Source: Todiramphus chloris collaris (taxonomy: Eukaryota; Chordata; Aves; Coraciiformes; Alcedinidae). From it: 64,000 nt of DNA. Both the position numbers and the translations under genes were made by a program. Below the pieces are notes generated by a model, which was given only the letters and a program-made list of their open reading frames with translations, was not told the origin of the DNA and did not search any database. Below, one piece after another: positions 21,371 through 34,346 of this stretch; the first letter of the stretch is position 1; each line of letters opens with the position of its first letter. The DNA lies in the NCBI GenBank assembly GCA_025345505.1, contig JANVCC010000064.1:2660444-2724443 (forward strand), given 5' to 3'.

Positions 21371-24029
21371 CACTGAGAGCAAGTCCTGACGAGGGACCGG
21401 GGCTGGAAACCGAGATGAGGAGGCGGCAGCGGCCACCCCTCGCCGGGGGCTGAGGCGAGTCCGCTCTCCCCGAAAGCTGAGAAGGGTAATTTCATCTCGG
21501 AGTGCGACACGACTTCATTTCATGAGGGGCTCAGCCCCCTTCACACACACTTTGCTAAATTCCCTATTGAATGGGGGGGGTGCAGGCAGAGAGCTTCGGA
21601 TCCAACCGGCCTCGTCAAGCACAAAGGGGAATGTGGGGAAAAGCCTCTCGAGATGCTGGGGTGAGGAAGGGGGAGAAGACCTTGACTGCACCCCATCGGG
21701 GCAGCACGCCACAGCCCCACCTGGGCATCTCAGCCCCGTGCCCATCTTGTCTCCTTCCACCCAAAACCAAAACACTTCCAGGGCTGCGCAGAAGTTGGGG
21801 GGGGTGGTGTACTGACGACTTCACTCCCCAAAACGACTCCCATTTACAAACGTCTCTCCAAATTCCAGCGCAACCCATAAAAGCCGGTAATTAAAACTGC
21901 ATCCAGCAAAATGACAGCTTAATTACAGGCGCGGGCAGGGGCCAGCCCACCCCCAAAACACACCGATGTGCAGGGAAAAAATACAGGGGTTCAAAACACA
22001 GCTAAGCGGGTAGGTGGTTCTGTTGGCAGGGAGCGACGATATAAAATGAATTTGTATGATCAAAGCCTTCCCATACAGTTCGCAGGTAATTGGTGACGAG
22101 AACAAAAGCTTTAAACTCATCCACTAAATTATTCACTACAAATCGTCCTCTCGGCTCCTGCGCTTGTGTCCTTCAAGCTGTTCTAGGTGGTGATTACATC
22201 CCCTCGGCTCACGGGGAGGCCTCGGGGAAGCGGCCACGGGAAAGACGGAGCTGGCGATCCGACACCGGCAGTTTGATTTACAGAGAGAACTGGGGAGAAG
22301 GAGACAGCTGCCCTCAGGAAAAGAGAAACTTCAAGCTCTAACCATCCCATCAAGGTGGCTTCTGGGTTCTTTATGTGGTTTTGTTGGGTTTTTTTTTTTT
22401 CCCCCCCCTCTCTCTCGCTCTTTTTCTGCAACAAGCTCCCACTGGAGGCAGAATAGATGATGCTAAATTATTTTGGAATATGCTGAGAATGCCCTGCTTG
22501 GCCAACCGCAGCCTCATAAATCATTCCTCTTCTCCCACCCCCTTTTCCCGCTCTTGATCTCTCTTTCAAGCACTATAATGCTGCCATCTCGCTGGGCTCC
22601 CTGGCACCGAGAGGCACCTTTTGGACGGCTGCTGCCCAGATGCGCTGCCGAGGGCACAAGACGACGCGACCCTGGCACAAGAAGGAGATGCTAACGAGGT
22701 CACTACCATCCGGCGACTGGTTTTGGAGCCCACCTTAGTGCCAGGCAGCCCTACGGTGGCCTGTAGCCGAGCGGTGCCAAGGAGCTGCCCCGCCGGCACT
22801 GCTCCAGCTCACCACCCCACACCATTTGCCAGCAGGCAGCTCAGCAGAGCTCGTTGCTCTGCTGCCCTTCCTCCAGAATCCCTCCTAAATTCAGGTTCGT
22901 CAAGGGCTTCTGGAAGAGCCAGGCTCACATCAGGCGAGGGACAACCTATTTTGCCCAGCTCTGGGGTCTGCTTGAGCACAACTGGTTGCCCTTCCCCTGA
23001 GATCAACAGGCGTCGGCCGGAAAAGTCAACTTCTAAGAGATGGGAGATGTGGTTGCATCCAGGAGCTGAATGCTCCAACGTCACTCCTGATGGAGCTGGT
23101 GACCCGGACCAAGTTGCCTTCTCCTCATGAGCACGGGTTCCTTCCAAAACAAGGGGAGATGCTCACAAAGGCCATGGCAGGGCAGAGCGTGCCAGCAGCA
23201 CTCCAGAGAGGAAGAAGGAGTGTGGGCTGGGGAGAGGAAAGCCCTGCAAGGAGGAGATGTGGGGCACACGCGCTGCGTGGCCCAGGGCTGTCAGCCTGGA
23301 TCCTGGCGTCACAACTAAAAACCACACTTTTCTCTTAAACCCCCAAAGGCTTAGGCACTATATTGGAACACAGAGGCCCCTCTAGTCGGGACTGATGGAG
23401 GTGGGAAGAGCCCTTTGGCCAACAAACCACCACGCAGCAGAGCCACAGTCATTTTCAAACACCTGAAGTGCCATTTCACGAGTCCCTCGCCCTCCGCTGT
23501 GCCACCGACGATGCCACAACAGCGACACGAGCGCCGCGTGGCTCTGCGCCGGCCCGGTCCTCGTCACTCAGGCGCGATGGAGAGGGGGCAGGCTCGGCAA
23601 GCTGCCTACAAGGATGAGCAGCGAGCAGCTGCATTTGTGGCTCTGGGCTAAGGCTAAACCCCGTTCCCTCTGCCTTCCACGGCTCGGCCGTGAGCCGGCC
23701 CGGGAAGACTCAGCCGAGCGTACTGGAGAAGGTGGCAGGATGAGGCCAGAGTCCCCCCGAGGTCACCCTGGAAAGCCCTGGGCAGAGGGAGGGAGCCCCG
23801 TCGTCCGTCCTCAGAGGTGATGGATGTGCTCGGGGCTGCTGGGGGTACCGGGGGCAGAGCTGGGCTCCCCCAGCATCACACCATCACTTCCCTCCACCCT
23901 CACACCCCCACGAGCGGGGTTAGGCTTGTTGTCTCTTTTAATCAATACCCTTCTGCTGTCCCCAGGAAAACACTACAACCCCAAAAAGCCATAAAAGCCT
24001 CACCAGCCACCCTTGCCTCTCCAGAGCCG

Positions 24030-24180
24030 GAGCTTTACGACGCTGTAGCTATTTATTGCTCGCTCTGTTTTGCAAATACCAGATGTGACGCTCATTCTGA
24101 ACTGCCTCATTTGAGGCCCCTTGGTTATTCCGTAGATGGAGCTGCTATTTTAGATAAGACAGACGTGAAACAAAAACAAA
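24030..24180. promoter_or_regulatory. AT-rich island, candidate conserved element
   Basis: Contains GTAGCTATTTATTGCTCGCT, TTTTGCAAATACCAGATG and CTGCTATTTTAGATAAGACA. The balanced, non-repetitive sequence suggests constraint rather than decay. Confidence 0.33.
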
Positions 24181-25794
24181 ACCTCGAGTGGAAGGAGGGG
24201 GGGGAAAAAGCCTCCAAGCACCACAACAAAAGTCCACAGTGAGACGTTCGCCTTTGGGTTTTAAGCCGGAGGCAGGTGGAAAACTCAAGCGGGGCTGTCA
24301 GTGCCCAAGGACCTCGGGTCCCAGCAGCCCTGGACTGGAGATGCTGGGAGCCCTGCTGATGCAGAGCCGGGGGCTGACTCAGAAGGCAAGGGATGCCCTA
24401 GCTGGATTTGCTCATCACCAGCTCTTCCACACCAGCCTCCTTCCTGGGAGAAGTGGGCGGCCACTCCCACCAGCACTTCACCCTGTGCTGACACCTAGGG
24501 GAGTGTGGGCCACCCAGCTGCAATTCCCACCTTTTCCATCGGGATCTCTGCCAGCGTCTGACTCCCTTCAAGCCAGACCGCCCGTACCAGCGGGGCCCGG
24601 CGTGCCCGATATTTCATCCCCAGCGTCCCGGAAGGGCTGAGGAACACGCGGACACGCTCCATAAACCCACCATTAGAGATCCCCCGATGGAGATGGATTA
24701 TAATTTGCAAATGATTAAAACACAATTAACGGTGGGAGGGAGGTACTCGAGGCTCTGCCAAGGAGCCGTGCAAATGAGGAGTTATCGGGACCTTCGGTGT
24801 CCTAAGCACCTGTCAATTCTTGGTTGAAACAAGTGCATTAGCCTCGTCCAATATCCATCTAACCTTTCCACTCTCCCTTGCTCTGTTTCCCTGGCAACCA
24901 TTTAAAAGTGCTGGAAAAAGGCACAGCTGCTTTCAGAAAAAAAGAAAAGGAAGAGTGAGGGGGGAAAAAAAAAAAAAAAGGGCAATATGTTCTTCTAAGG
25001 CGTGCGTGTGTTCGGTCGCTCTTTCCCATCCCCTTCTCTTGATGGCTCCTTTCAGTGTCTGTTTTCCCTGCCCTGCTCCGACTCCGACGCGCCTGGAGGG
25101 AGATGAGCAGGGTGGGCATGGCCGTGCCACCCTCCTGTTCCCAAGGACGGCCAGATGCAACCCAAGCCCTGGCAGAAAACTGCTCAGGACTACAGAGAGA
25201 TGAAGAGGAGCAAACCCAGGAGCCAGCTCGAGCCTAGAAAGCTGCTGAAAGGGGAGACGATGCCCCAAAATGTCCGGTTCCTACGAAGCTCAAGGCAGGG
25301 GAACTCCGTGTGCCCCTGAACAGCTCTCCAGAGCGGTACAAGCATAAAACTCCGTATTTCCCAGAGCTCCCTGTCACCCTTGGAGCAAAAGAGCCCTTAA
25401 CAAAGATCAGAACTTGAGGCTGTCACTAAACCCCGTGCTGGTGCCTGCTAAAGAGGGATATTTTTTCCCTCTTGCTTTTTCTCCAGACTCCTGCCTGGGT
25501 GGGCATCATCTCCTGGCACAGCCTAGTTGATGACAGCGGCATTTGTCCTGACACCTTTGAAAGCTCAGATCCAGGAAACCAATGGTACCAAGAGCAGCTG
25601 TCCTAAAAGCCAGAGGAGGTAGGACACCTCCCAAAGCCTGTCACAACAGCTAAATGCCAGAAAGGGGCAGGAAACCCATCCTCTTCCCCTGGGGTGACCA
25701 AGCACGAGGAACAGCCCACTTTGGGTGAGCCGAACGGGCTGGAAAAGGGAGACATGGGTGTTCCAGGTGCTTCAGGAGCCGTCACGAAGGACGG

Positions 25795-25874
25795 TGGTCC
25801 TGCTCTAGCAGGGGGGATTGGACTAGATGATCTTCTGAGGTCCCTTCCAACCCCTAACATTCTGTGTTTCTGAG
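25795..25874 (+). mobile_element. Short CR1 LINE 3' end
   Basis: About 80 bp matching the CR1 3' terminus in sense: TCCTGCTCTAGCAGGGGGGA, TTGGACTAGATGATCTTCTG, AGGTCCCTTCCAACCCCTAA and a decayed tail. Everything upstream is missing. Confidence 0.93.
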
Positions 25875-26591
25875 GGGGAAAAGCAGGTGAGGTGGGACAG
25901 GGACTCCCAGCACCCCTCAATGAACCCTTCAATGCTTCATGGCACTGCCCCAGCGGGGAAGGTGCCACTGCAAAGCTGTTGGGTCCTGGAAAGCACTGGG
26001 AATCCCCTCGGGGGGGTGAGGAGCCTCATGGTGCCACACTTAGGGGACCGATCGCAAACCTTCCTTGGCACCAGAGAAGTGCCAGGGGAACGCAGCCCCC
26101 AGGGACGGCTCCAGAGGTGATTGAGCCTCATCAGCGCTGCCTGCACACCCATCTGCTGCTCCACATACCAGCCCCGCTACCGCCAAGCGCGGGCATCGCC
26201 AACATCGCTGCATCCCACCCAGCATCCTCCCTGGAATCATACCCACGGCACGGCCTCCCTGGCCACCTCCAGACGTGGCCTCGAGCAGCTCCAAAACCAG
26301 TGGCAGGGGCTGAGGACCATCCCGCAGCGGCGCAGGGAAGAGCTTGGCTGCATTAATTCCCACCACGGTTTGGGGCAACACCGCTGCCGCTTCGCGCTCG
26401 GCGTCTTAAACGGAGGGAGAGGGGAAAGAAACAAGCCACTAAACAAGACAAACCGGGAGAAACCCCCCAGAACAAAGGGAGAAACCACCCTAATTTTAAA
26501 TTAAACTTTAAGTTCCGCAAACGCCGGGCACCCAAACAGCCGATCTTTGTCAGGAACCTTGGTTCCAAGAACCACTTAGAGGCTTTCATCA

Positions 26592-26750
26592 GCACATTAT
26601 AATATTAATCAAGACTCATAATGCAGGCTGATTTGCATGCCAACAAATATATTTACACTGTAAATTGTTTGTTGAGAAGCCTCAGAGAAATACGCAATTC
26701 GCTGCAATTGAACGCGGGTAGCGGCAAAAAAAAAGAAGAAAATAATAAAA
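26592..26750. promoter_or_regulatory. AT-rich island, copy 2 of a paired element
   Basis: Starts with ATAATATTAATCA (26599-26611), holds a reversed octamer ATTTGCAT (26631-26638), then AAATATATTTACACTGTAAA and CAATTGAACGCGGGTAGCGG. The order and spacing mirror the island at 4072-4240. An old repeat family or a duplicated enhancer are both possible. Confidence 0.4.
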
Positions 26751-26851
26751 TGTACGAACTCCCCGTGGAGTCGGCTCCTCCTGGTTCTGGCAGCACGACT
26801 CATTAACAGGCATTCTCATTTCCACGCGGGCTTTTGCTCACAACCATTTAG

Positions 26852-26925
26852 CTGAATCACAGCAGTTGGAGATGGAAAGGCTTATTAAGGTCCTCAGAGC
26901 TAAATCCAGGCCACCGTCTTCTCCA
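26852..26925 (-). mobile_element. Possible old CR1-like fragment
   Basis: GCTGAATCACAGCAGTTGGA, GATGGAAAGG and ATTAAGGTCCTCAG resemble the reversed 3' end of an old CR1/L3-like LINE, but it is diverged and short. Confidence 0.4.
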
Positions 26926-27516
26926 GCTGAGGAGACACGGCCCTTGGGAAACGCGTCCAGCGCCAGGCAATGAGGCAAAGCACGATGATTGTCACCCACA
27001 AGGGACTCAACCCCAGGGTTTCTAGTGCCACGGGAGTTGCTGGGATGAATCAAAGCTAAGTGACCCCAAGGAAGCCCTGCTCGCACGGAGGGGCAAACAG
27101 TCACGGCACGGGGGGCTGGGGAGGTGAAGGCAGAGCTCCTGATGCCTACAGCCCCTGGCTGCAGTCAGCCAACGAGCCCCAGGATGGGCAGCATCACAAG
27201 GACCATGGCAGCACGCGGAGGTGACCGCCCCCTTCCTGAGTCCCCCCCGGTGTCCCCCTCCCCACGAGGAAGACTGTTAAAAGAAACAGCTTGGTTCAGA
27301 CACCAGCATTTGGGGGGTTGACTCATACCAACAAGCCCTTCTGGTCTCTGGGACACCATACAGAGAGACCAAGAGGAACATCTATTCCCTGTGTTACTAC
27401 CAGCCCGATTTCACGACCGTCACGGTGCAGCTAAAGACCACGCAGCTGCACGCCTGCTGCTCCCCTGTCCAAAACCACCCCTCCTCCTCCTCCACCCCTG
27501 CCCTGAGTCCTGCCCC

Positions 27517-27523
27517 TATATAA
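27517..27523 (+). promoter_or_regulatory. Candidate TATA box
   Basis: TATATAA lies inside the near-palindrome CCCCTATATAAGGGG, about 67 bp upstream of an ATG at 27584. A start site about 30 bp downstream (near 27550) would give a short 5' leader. The direction is opposite to OPCML. Confidence 0.35.
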
Positions 27524-27583
27524 GGGGAGGGCCAGCCCAGGGCAGGGGCTGATTATCAGTTTGCTTCAGTGCGTAGCATCAGC

Positions 27584-27864
27584 ATGGCTGGAACAGAGAA
27601 AGCAGCATCTCGAGCACAGGTAGAGCTTCTCATCGGCTTTGTCTATCATTTCGTTAGCACTGTTGTTTTCTTCTCTCTTTGTGTGGTTTTATTAACCTGC
27701 CCTTATCTTAATCCACAGGGTCTCACCTTTTTGTCTTCCTCCCCATTCTCCTTCCCATCCCACAGGAAGAGGTGTGGAAGGAGAAGAAGGGAAGCAGTGG
27801 GCTGGTGACATTTATCTGCTGGCAGAGGCTAAACCACCGCACAACCTGTATCTCCAGCTGCTGA
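27584..27864 (+). CDS. Speculative small two-exon ORF behind a TATA box
   Basis: An ATG at 27584 in good context (A at -3, G at +4) opens a 12-codon frame (MAGTEKAASRAQ) that ends in CAG|GTAGAG. A 99-bp intron with a clear pyrimidine-rich acceptor (ends ATCCACAG at 27718) or a 146-bp intron (ends CCCACAG at 27765) would follow. The first choice gives 41 residues ending at 27808, and the second gives 44 residues ending at 27864. Neither resembles a family I know. The frame is also open without splicing, since 99 is a multiple of three. The first AATAAA I noticed downstream is at 28739-28744. It could equally be the 5' end of a noncoding RNA, or chance. Coordinates span both options. Confidence 0.18.
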
Positions 27865-28739
27865 AGAAGAGGGTGAGGTGGGAGACACCACAACCAAGAA
27901 GCACCAAAATTCAAATTGAGATAAGGCTTTCTCCTCTCTCACTCGGTTCGCATGTTCTTCATCCCAAGGGACCTTGCTTTGCCTCTTCCCCCCCAGCCCA
28001 GAGCATGCAGGGCCCTCCAGGTCCGCGAGCTGGGGGTGAATGAGCATCTACCGCGCTCCCCACCCGGCCTGGGGTTCTGGGGCTGGGGAGGATGATTAGC
28101 AAAGGTGTTAGAGGAGAATTAAACAAAGTATTCTGTGGTGCCTCTCTAAGCTGCTCGAGAGCGGATTAGCAGGAGGCATTGATCTCCTGGTTCAGAGATC
28201 TTCTAAAGAGCGAGGCGGAAAAATAATGGGAGGGAGGAGGGGGAAAGCTAATTAACACTTCCAGGGTAGCAAGCTCTCCATGTGGAGCTGATATTAATAG
28301 ACCAGACAGAAAGCGCCCCGGTCAACGGACTAAGCGATGTTCATACACCCGGTGGGTGTCCTTGCGGGGCAAGCGAGCAGGAGCTGGGGGACAGGACCGG
28401 CACAGAGGGATGGAAGATGACAGCTGGCAGAAGGGCACCGCCGTCCCCACAGGGTCGGGTCCGGGCCCCGGCACCGCGCCGGGACCGCAGCATCGTGCCG
28501 CAGGCGGCTCTCACACGGGTACCTCCGGCCGAGGCCGCTGCCTCTGCAAGATCCGAAGACGAAAGGATGCGGGAAGCGGAAGATGCGCTCCCCACATCCC
28601 AGCTCCTTATCCTGCCCCCCAGCTATTTTGGGATGACTCTACTGTTTATAAACCAGGCCAGGGCTTCGTTCCTGCACAGAAGAGGGAAAAGATGTGACAG
28701 CAGGGGAAGCGTTTCGGTGGAGCACTGAAAGCCACAGGA

Positions 28740-28960
28740 ATAAACTTTCAAGGTCCATCAGGTAGTTTGATCTGTTTACATTTAATACTCCATTTCTCTA
28801 CACGTGCAAAGTGCAGGCCCCTAATCCCTGCTCAGTAATTACCAACATTAGAGGACCGGAGCATGATATTAACCACTCACACCAGCTAATGCATACACAA
28901 CCACCTCCCTCACTCACACTGTGATATTAAGGACAGGCAGCTGCCTTCAAGCTCTCTGTT
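28740..28960. promoter_or_regulatory. AT-rich island, candidate conserved element
   Basis: Contains GATCTGTTTACATTTAATAC (forkhead-like TGTTTAC), CTCAGTAATTACCAACATTA and GAGCATGATATTAACCACTC. Low-GC unique sequence in the intron. Confidence 0.33.
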
Positions 28961-31900
28961 TGTGATGACCGCCCTACGAAAACATCAGGGAAGGAGAAAG
29001 AGGTTGGTTGGGGGCGAAGGGACATTTTATTTGATAAAACCATAAAGAGCAGCATATCCTGCAGAGAAAGAATCTCCGAGACATAAATGTCAGGTTTATG
29101 AACAATCGAGCTGCTCCGTGCTTGCCCAAAATTACTCTTTAAGGTCAGCACTGTAAATGTTCCCTTGGGCAAATGGACTGCGGGACACTGAGTGCTGAGT
29201 GGCGGCTCTCCCATCACCGAAGCTGGGAGATTTCTGTCCTTTCTGCTGTTTCTCCAGGGAGGACACCCCACGAGGGGATCCAAAAGGCACTGGAAAGTAG
29301 CTGGGGGCATAAATCAGAGCAAAAAGGAGCCGGGGAACTGATCTTGCAAAGGCTGCAGCAAAGAGCCTTGATAAGGAAGGAGGAGGGATGATCACGAACA
29401 CAGGTTGTTCTACATTCCTCTGGGTTGTTACAAGGGGGCCTTGATGGGCCATATGGTCTTGTCTTGACCCTTAAATCATCTTATGCCCTTCTAACAGCAG
29501 CGATCGCTGTTGCTGGCTTCCATTCCTTGTTATTCTTGGCACTGGGAGGCCAGGATTGCGAGGCAGCTCAACCCCGTAATGAGATGCATCAGATGGAGAC
29601 CATCTGGAAGGAGCATCCAACTTTAACCTTGAGGGCTACTTGGAAAAGGACCTTCAGCTCACAAAACCCACCTTCCCACCTACAAAGAGCCCTCTCTCCA
29701 ATACTCCCTGCAACACGCCGGGGTCTCGGGAGCCATCAGCCTCCAAAGAACTCGGCGCTAACCCTCCTGTGCTCAATGTCTGCAGGATGGGTTGTCCATC
29801 TGCTCACTGCCAAGCCACCGTGTCCTCGCGTGGTGAGAAAGCAGTCGAGCGGGACTGGGACAGCGACCGCGGGCGCTCAGGGGAAGCGGGGCAGCCGACG
29901 GGGGTGGGGGGGGTTGGTCACGGCTGGAATAAATCAATTATCCAACATTTCTCTTCTGGAAAGGCAGGAGGGAACCTGGAGGAAGATCCAGCTCCGCTCA
30001 GAGAGCTGCTGGGGCTGGCTCTGTCTGCTGGTGGTTTGGACCTTCCCGGTCTTCCTCCTCGCCCTTCGCTCCCCATTTCCATTTGCTAACTGCCGATCCT
30101 TTGCGTTCCCACGTTCCCATCTTTTTAAGGGCTCTCTGTGCATCTGGCAGATACCGCTGACAAATCCCGCCTGGCCGCCCCGAAGCAGATAAACTTTGCC
30201 GTTAACAGAAAACTCATTTTCCAAATGACTCTGAGGCTTCTGGCTTTCTTTCCATCCCAGTTAGGAAAGAAACCGATACAAATGGAAAAAAAGTCTTCAC
30301 GTTTCCGTGACCAGAACCTGCTCTGGGTGGATCAAAGCATTTCCCATCAACGTGGTTTTGCTTCTAGGGGCTAAAAAGCAGGAGGGATTTGTGCCACTCG
30401 CCTTAGGACCCCAATTTCACGGAGCAAAGCCCCGAAGCCCCTCTAAGCCTGCACTGAAAGGCGAGGAAAATCTGTTCTTCAACTGTTTGTGTAAGTGCCT
30501 TTCTCAATAGCGCTTTTGTTCTTCCCATTTTTTAGTTAAGCTTGAAAGGCCGAGGCTATAAAAAGAGGCATTGGGAAGAAGGAAGGAAGAAGGAAAGTTC
30601 ATTTGATTGGAAATGGAGAAGCCAAATCCTCAGAAAGGCTTTCAAAAGCCCACCTTAAATGGCTCCTTTTGTTGTCCGGCGGGTTCGACACCCCCTCGGA
30701 GCTGGGAGAGCTGCCTTGAAAGATTTCTGCAGATCTCCCCAAAGGCCGTTCCCGACAGCGTGGCCGCACACGGCTGGGTTTCTTTAGCAAAGAGCTCGCA
30801 CCGGGGAGCAGAACGCAAGAAGAGAACACGAGGGAGAGATGTTCTTGCCGCCGAGGCCTCTCCGATGCCTGTGCTGCCTCTCAAAAAGCCAGGGCTTTGC
30901 TGGCAGAGAAATCCCCAACCAGCCTAAGTACATCCCTGTGACCTGACCCCAGACGCCGCTTGAAATTATTCGAGAAGGATCAGGCACATTGTTTCATATA
31001 AAACATCCCCCTGAGACACACTGAGGAAAAAAAAGAGTCATTAAAAAAACCCACCAACATAAGAGCAAGCAGCACTTAGGGACAGAGAGGCTGCAGCAGA
31101 AATAGCAACACGAAAGGGCTTGGGGAAGGCGAGAATTTCTTCCACCGAGGATGACCGGAGGGCATGGCATGAGCTGTGAGAGCAGCTCAGACGATGATGA
31201 ACATCACTGGCTCCAGGTAGAAGGATTTATTCCCAGCCACAGAGTTCTGCTGTCCGGCTGGGCTGGCCAGTATTGATCATCCAAGCACCCCCCCTTCATT
31301 CAACATCGACCCACGTTGCCAAAGCCATTCCAAACAGATATTGAGAACCCAGGGCAGGATCAGGATCAACACCTCCAGTAGAAACCCAGCAGGCCCCGAG
31401 AAGCTCCTGAGAGGCAGCACTCTCTGGATGCTTCTCAAGACATCAACAAACTCTCAAATTCCCCAGCTGGGCTTGGACAGCAAACAGGATGGGTGTGCTG
31501 TCAGATAACTTTGTCCCCACCCCTGGGGCTGATGCAATGGTTATTTCTTATTTTACCCACATAAATCTACTGAACACTGTGCCCCCCGGCCACAAGTTGC
31601 CTTCTAGGAGACAGAAAAGCCTCCCTGTACAGGGACCCATCTCATATTTGTCCACTAAAAATGTTCTCAACCTCTCTTCAAAGAGCCTAGTGCCAGTCAA
31701 GACCTCAGAAGAGAACAACCTCCACGTGGGTGGAGGAGAAGTTTTGGCAAGAAGGGCTGATAGCATTTGCTAGGAGAAGGGCAAACTGGTGGGGGGATGA
31801 GTCAGGGACAAAAGCCACAGCTTCAGAGCAAACCCCCAGCTCCTCAGCACAGAACCTGGGCAAGTCACCTCTTGATGCTGCTCAGCCTAAAACAGTTGCA

Positions 31901-32330
31901 AAGCTCCTCACGCCCACTCGCTGGCCCCGAAACATCTTCCGGGGCCGTACAAAGGGGTCGGGACTCGGCGACCTTTGCCGCTCGTGTTTCCCTTCCCGCT
32001 GTCACATCCTCGTCCCCGCCGGTCCCCGGTGACGGTGCCTTCGACGAACGCGGTGCCGATAACCGCGCAGGGAGCGCGCGAGCCACCCCGTCCCGGTCTG
32101 AAGACCACGTTTTGGTGGCTTTGCCACCGCCCTCCCACGCCGCCTGCCGATTCTCCTACCACGCTGCATAATTAATCCGTTGACGCCCTGTGATGAGGGA
32201 TAAATGTTAATAAGGAGACCACACGGTTGGCTGTCCCTTTTAAAATTCCAACTCCTCCAAGATAAATCGCGCACTTGATCGGAGTAAACTTTGAAGAGCG
32301 TATTAAAAAGGGAGAAAAAACTAATAATTA

Positions 32331-32353
32331 AAAAAAAAAAAAAAAAAAAAAAA
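32331..32353. repeat. Poly(A) run, about 23 bases
   Basis: An uninterrupted A run preceded by AATAATT. No retroposed gene or LINE body is recognisable next to it. Confidence 0.93.
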
Positions 32354-33414
32354 GACGATACATTTGATTTTGCAACAGGATCGCCTGCTTTCACCTGGCT
32401 CAGCCCTGCCTTTATCTCTGCCTTCCGCCTCGCGAGCACGACAGAAGCGTTTGCTGAGCTATTTGGGCATCGTCTGCGCCCGAGAGAGAGAGGGTCCTTT
32501 CCTGGGTTAGGACCTCCCAACAGCCCTGCAGGGATTCAGCTGGAGAAGAAGCCAGGAAGAGCTTTAAGAAGCCCACCAAAAGAACGGGGGCAGAGTGCAT
32601 CCCCAGCCAGCTTTGAGGCTGCTGGCACTGCCACCCCGAAGACCAGAGCTGGACACTAAACCTGAGATAACGGTAAGCTCACATCACCACCAACCCCACA
32701 AATGCCTTTAGAAGCACAACTTGAGGGGCCCTGACACAGCTCAGCATTTTGGAAAGTGCCCGAGACGCCCCGAGACTTCTGCCCCTTGCTCTTTTCCACC
32801 TGTGATTCATCTCCAGTTGAGATGTTGCCTCTTCCTCAGCTTTTTCTGCTTCCCGAGACAAAGAAGAGCTCTCTGCCCATAATGTACATACCAAATTGTG
32901 AGCCAAGGGGTCCTCTTTATTCTCTGTGCCCATTTTGTCCCAGCTCAGCTGCTTCTATCTAACCCTGTTTCTAAAAAAAGGAGGATTCGGAGGAAGAAAT
33001 CCAAGTCCCCACCCGCCTCTGCGGTACAAACAAGGCACAGCGATGCCAAACTCTTCCCTCAACACTCTGCTCACTTTCTTTTACAGAGTACTGAAATGAA
33101 AGGGATACTTTAGATTAAAAGATTTGTTTAATGGTCTGATTAATTCATTCCAAACAGACAGAGACTGTTCTGAGGATCTCTGTTAGCTCTTAACCTTTCC
33201 AGCTTGGGGGTTGGTTTTTTTTTTTTTTTGTGTATAAGCGAGGATGTGCTTCAATTTAATATTCAGTGCCTGCTGCACACTCTCTGGGTTGGATCACGTG
33301 GCTTTCCCTCTTCACACAGAGAGGGGACCAAACGCTTCTTAAAATAAACAGAGAGGAGCTGGTAAACAAGGAGGGTGAAAGCAGGAGGGCTCACCTGACG
33401 GCCCGTGCCCGCCA

Positions 33415-33515
33415 CGGGCAATTACTCCATTCACCCTGGTTCAGTTCACAAAATTAATTAGCAATGAACGCTGCTGGTCCATATTATTTATGAGCTAATG
33501 AGCTGCAACTCCAAA
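33415..33515. promoter_or_regulatory. AT-rich island, candidate conserved element
   Basis: Contains GGGCAATTACTCCATTCACC, CAAAATTAATTAGCAATGAA and ATATTATTTATGAGCTAATG. The cluster of TAAT cores suggests homeodomain binding. Confidence 0.35.
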
Positions 33516-34346
33516 GGCAAGCGTGGCAGGTGGCCAGAAGCAAGTTTCAAATCCCTAGGGAAGGAGAAGACCCCAACTCCTTGATGCCAGCGAGATGCCT
33601 CGCAGAGCCAAGAACAGAGCTGGGACTTAGAGCACAGAGACTTTCGGGAGGAGAGCTCACCTCCCGGGATGGCAAAGCACGAGGAGAAACTGTGCTATTG
33701 CTCTGAGGTTTTTGGAGACCTGCATCAGAGGCTGAGGGGTCTGGTCAGTGCCCATGCCTGGTCTTTGTGGGCTCTGTACAGCAGCTACACCCTGCAGGAC
33801 ACATGCTCCTGGGGCCACCGTGGTGCCCTTGGGGGTGTGCAGGGCAGCACGGCCACGATGCTGCCTTTTCTACCAGGGTCCTGCTGCCCTTCCCGTGCAT
33901 TAGTACGGCAGGAGAGCGTGCAGCGCTCGACCAAGCGCCGCATCCGATGACTGCAACGTCTTCTCCTCACCGCTGCTGCTCCTGGTCCTGGCCAGCCAAC
34001 CACCCTGCAGCCCCCGGGCGATGGGGAGCTGATCCCCAGGCCCTGCTCAAGCAGCAGGCTGGGAGGAGATGGGAAAGCATTTCATTTCCACCCGAGGTGC
34101 CGTCACCTACGCGACATCGCGGCTTTGGCTCTGGCTCATCCCCCACCTGCAGGAACGGCCCCGCTCGCTTCAGGGGAGGCAGAAAGTTCAGCCGTGGCAT
34201 CTGCCAAAAGCACTCCACATCTACTGCTCCTCTCAGAGGTGAGCCTCGAACCGTGGGCTGCTCCGTGCCTCGCCACCTCCCCAGACTGCTCCGGTACCAC
34301 GGCGGGACCGTGATGGGCTCACGCCCAGGCGATGGTGAGTGAGGGG

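Larger units (their letters stand above)
18910..25790 (-). other. OPCML: OPCML upstream intron, second segment
   Basis: Noncoding intron. AT-richer islands are seen at about 19160-19240, 21240-21370, 22000-22190, 24030-24180 and 24655-24740. A 16-base C run is at 20459-20474 and a 24-base G run at 21180-21203. A T/C homopolymer pair is at 22389-22410. No exon or repeat family is evident in the GC-rich remainder. Confidence 0.65.

Noticed and set aside
27511..27525. CArG box (SRF site) reading of CCCCTATATAAGGGG
   Set aside because: The A/T core between CC and GG is seven bases, not six, so it fits a TATA box better.
29425..30192. 255-codon open frame on the plus strand
   Set aside because: It begins at TTG, has no recognisable domain, shifts from hydrophobic to low-information sequence, and overlaps other open frames. 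GC-rich intron DNA gives such frames by chance.
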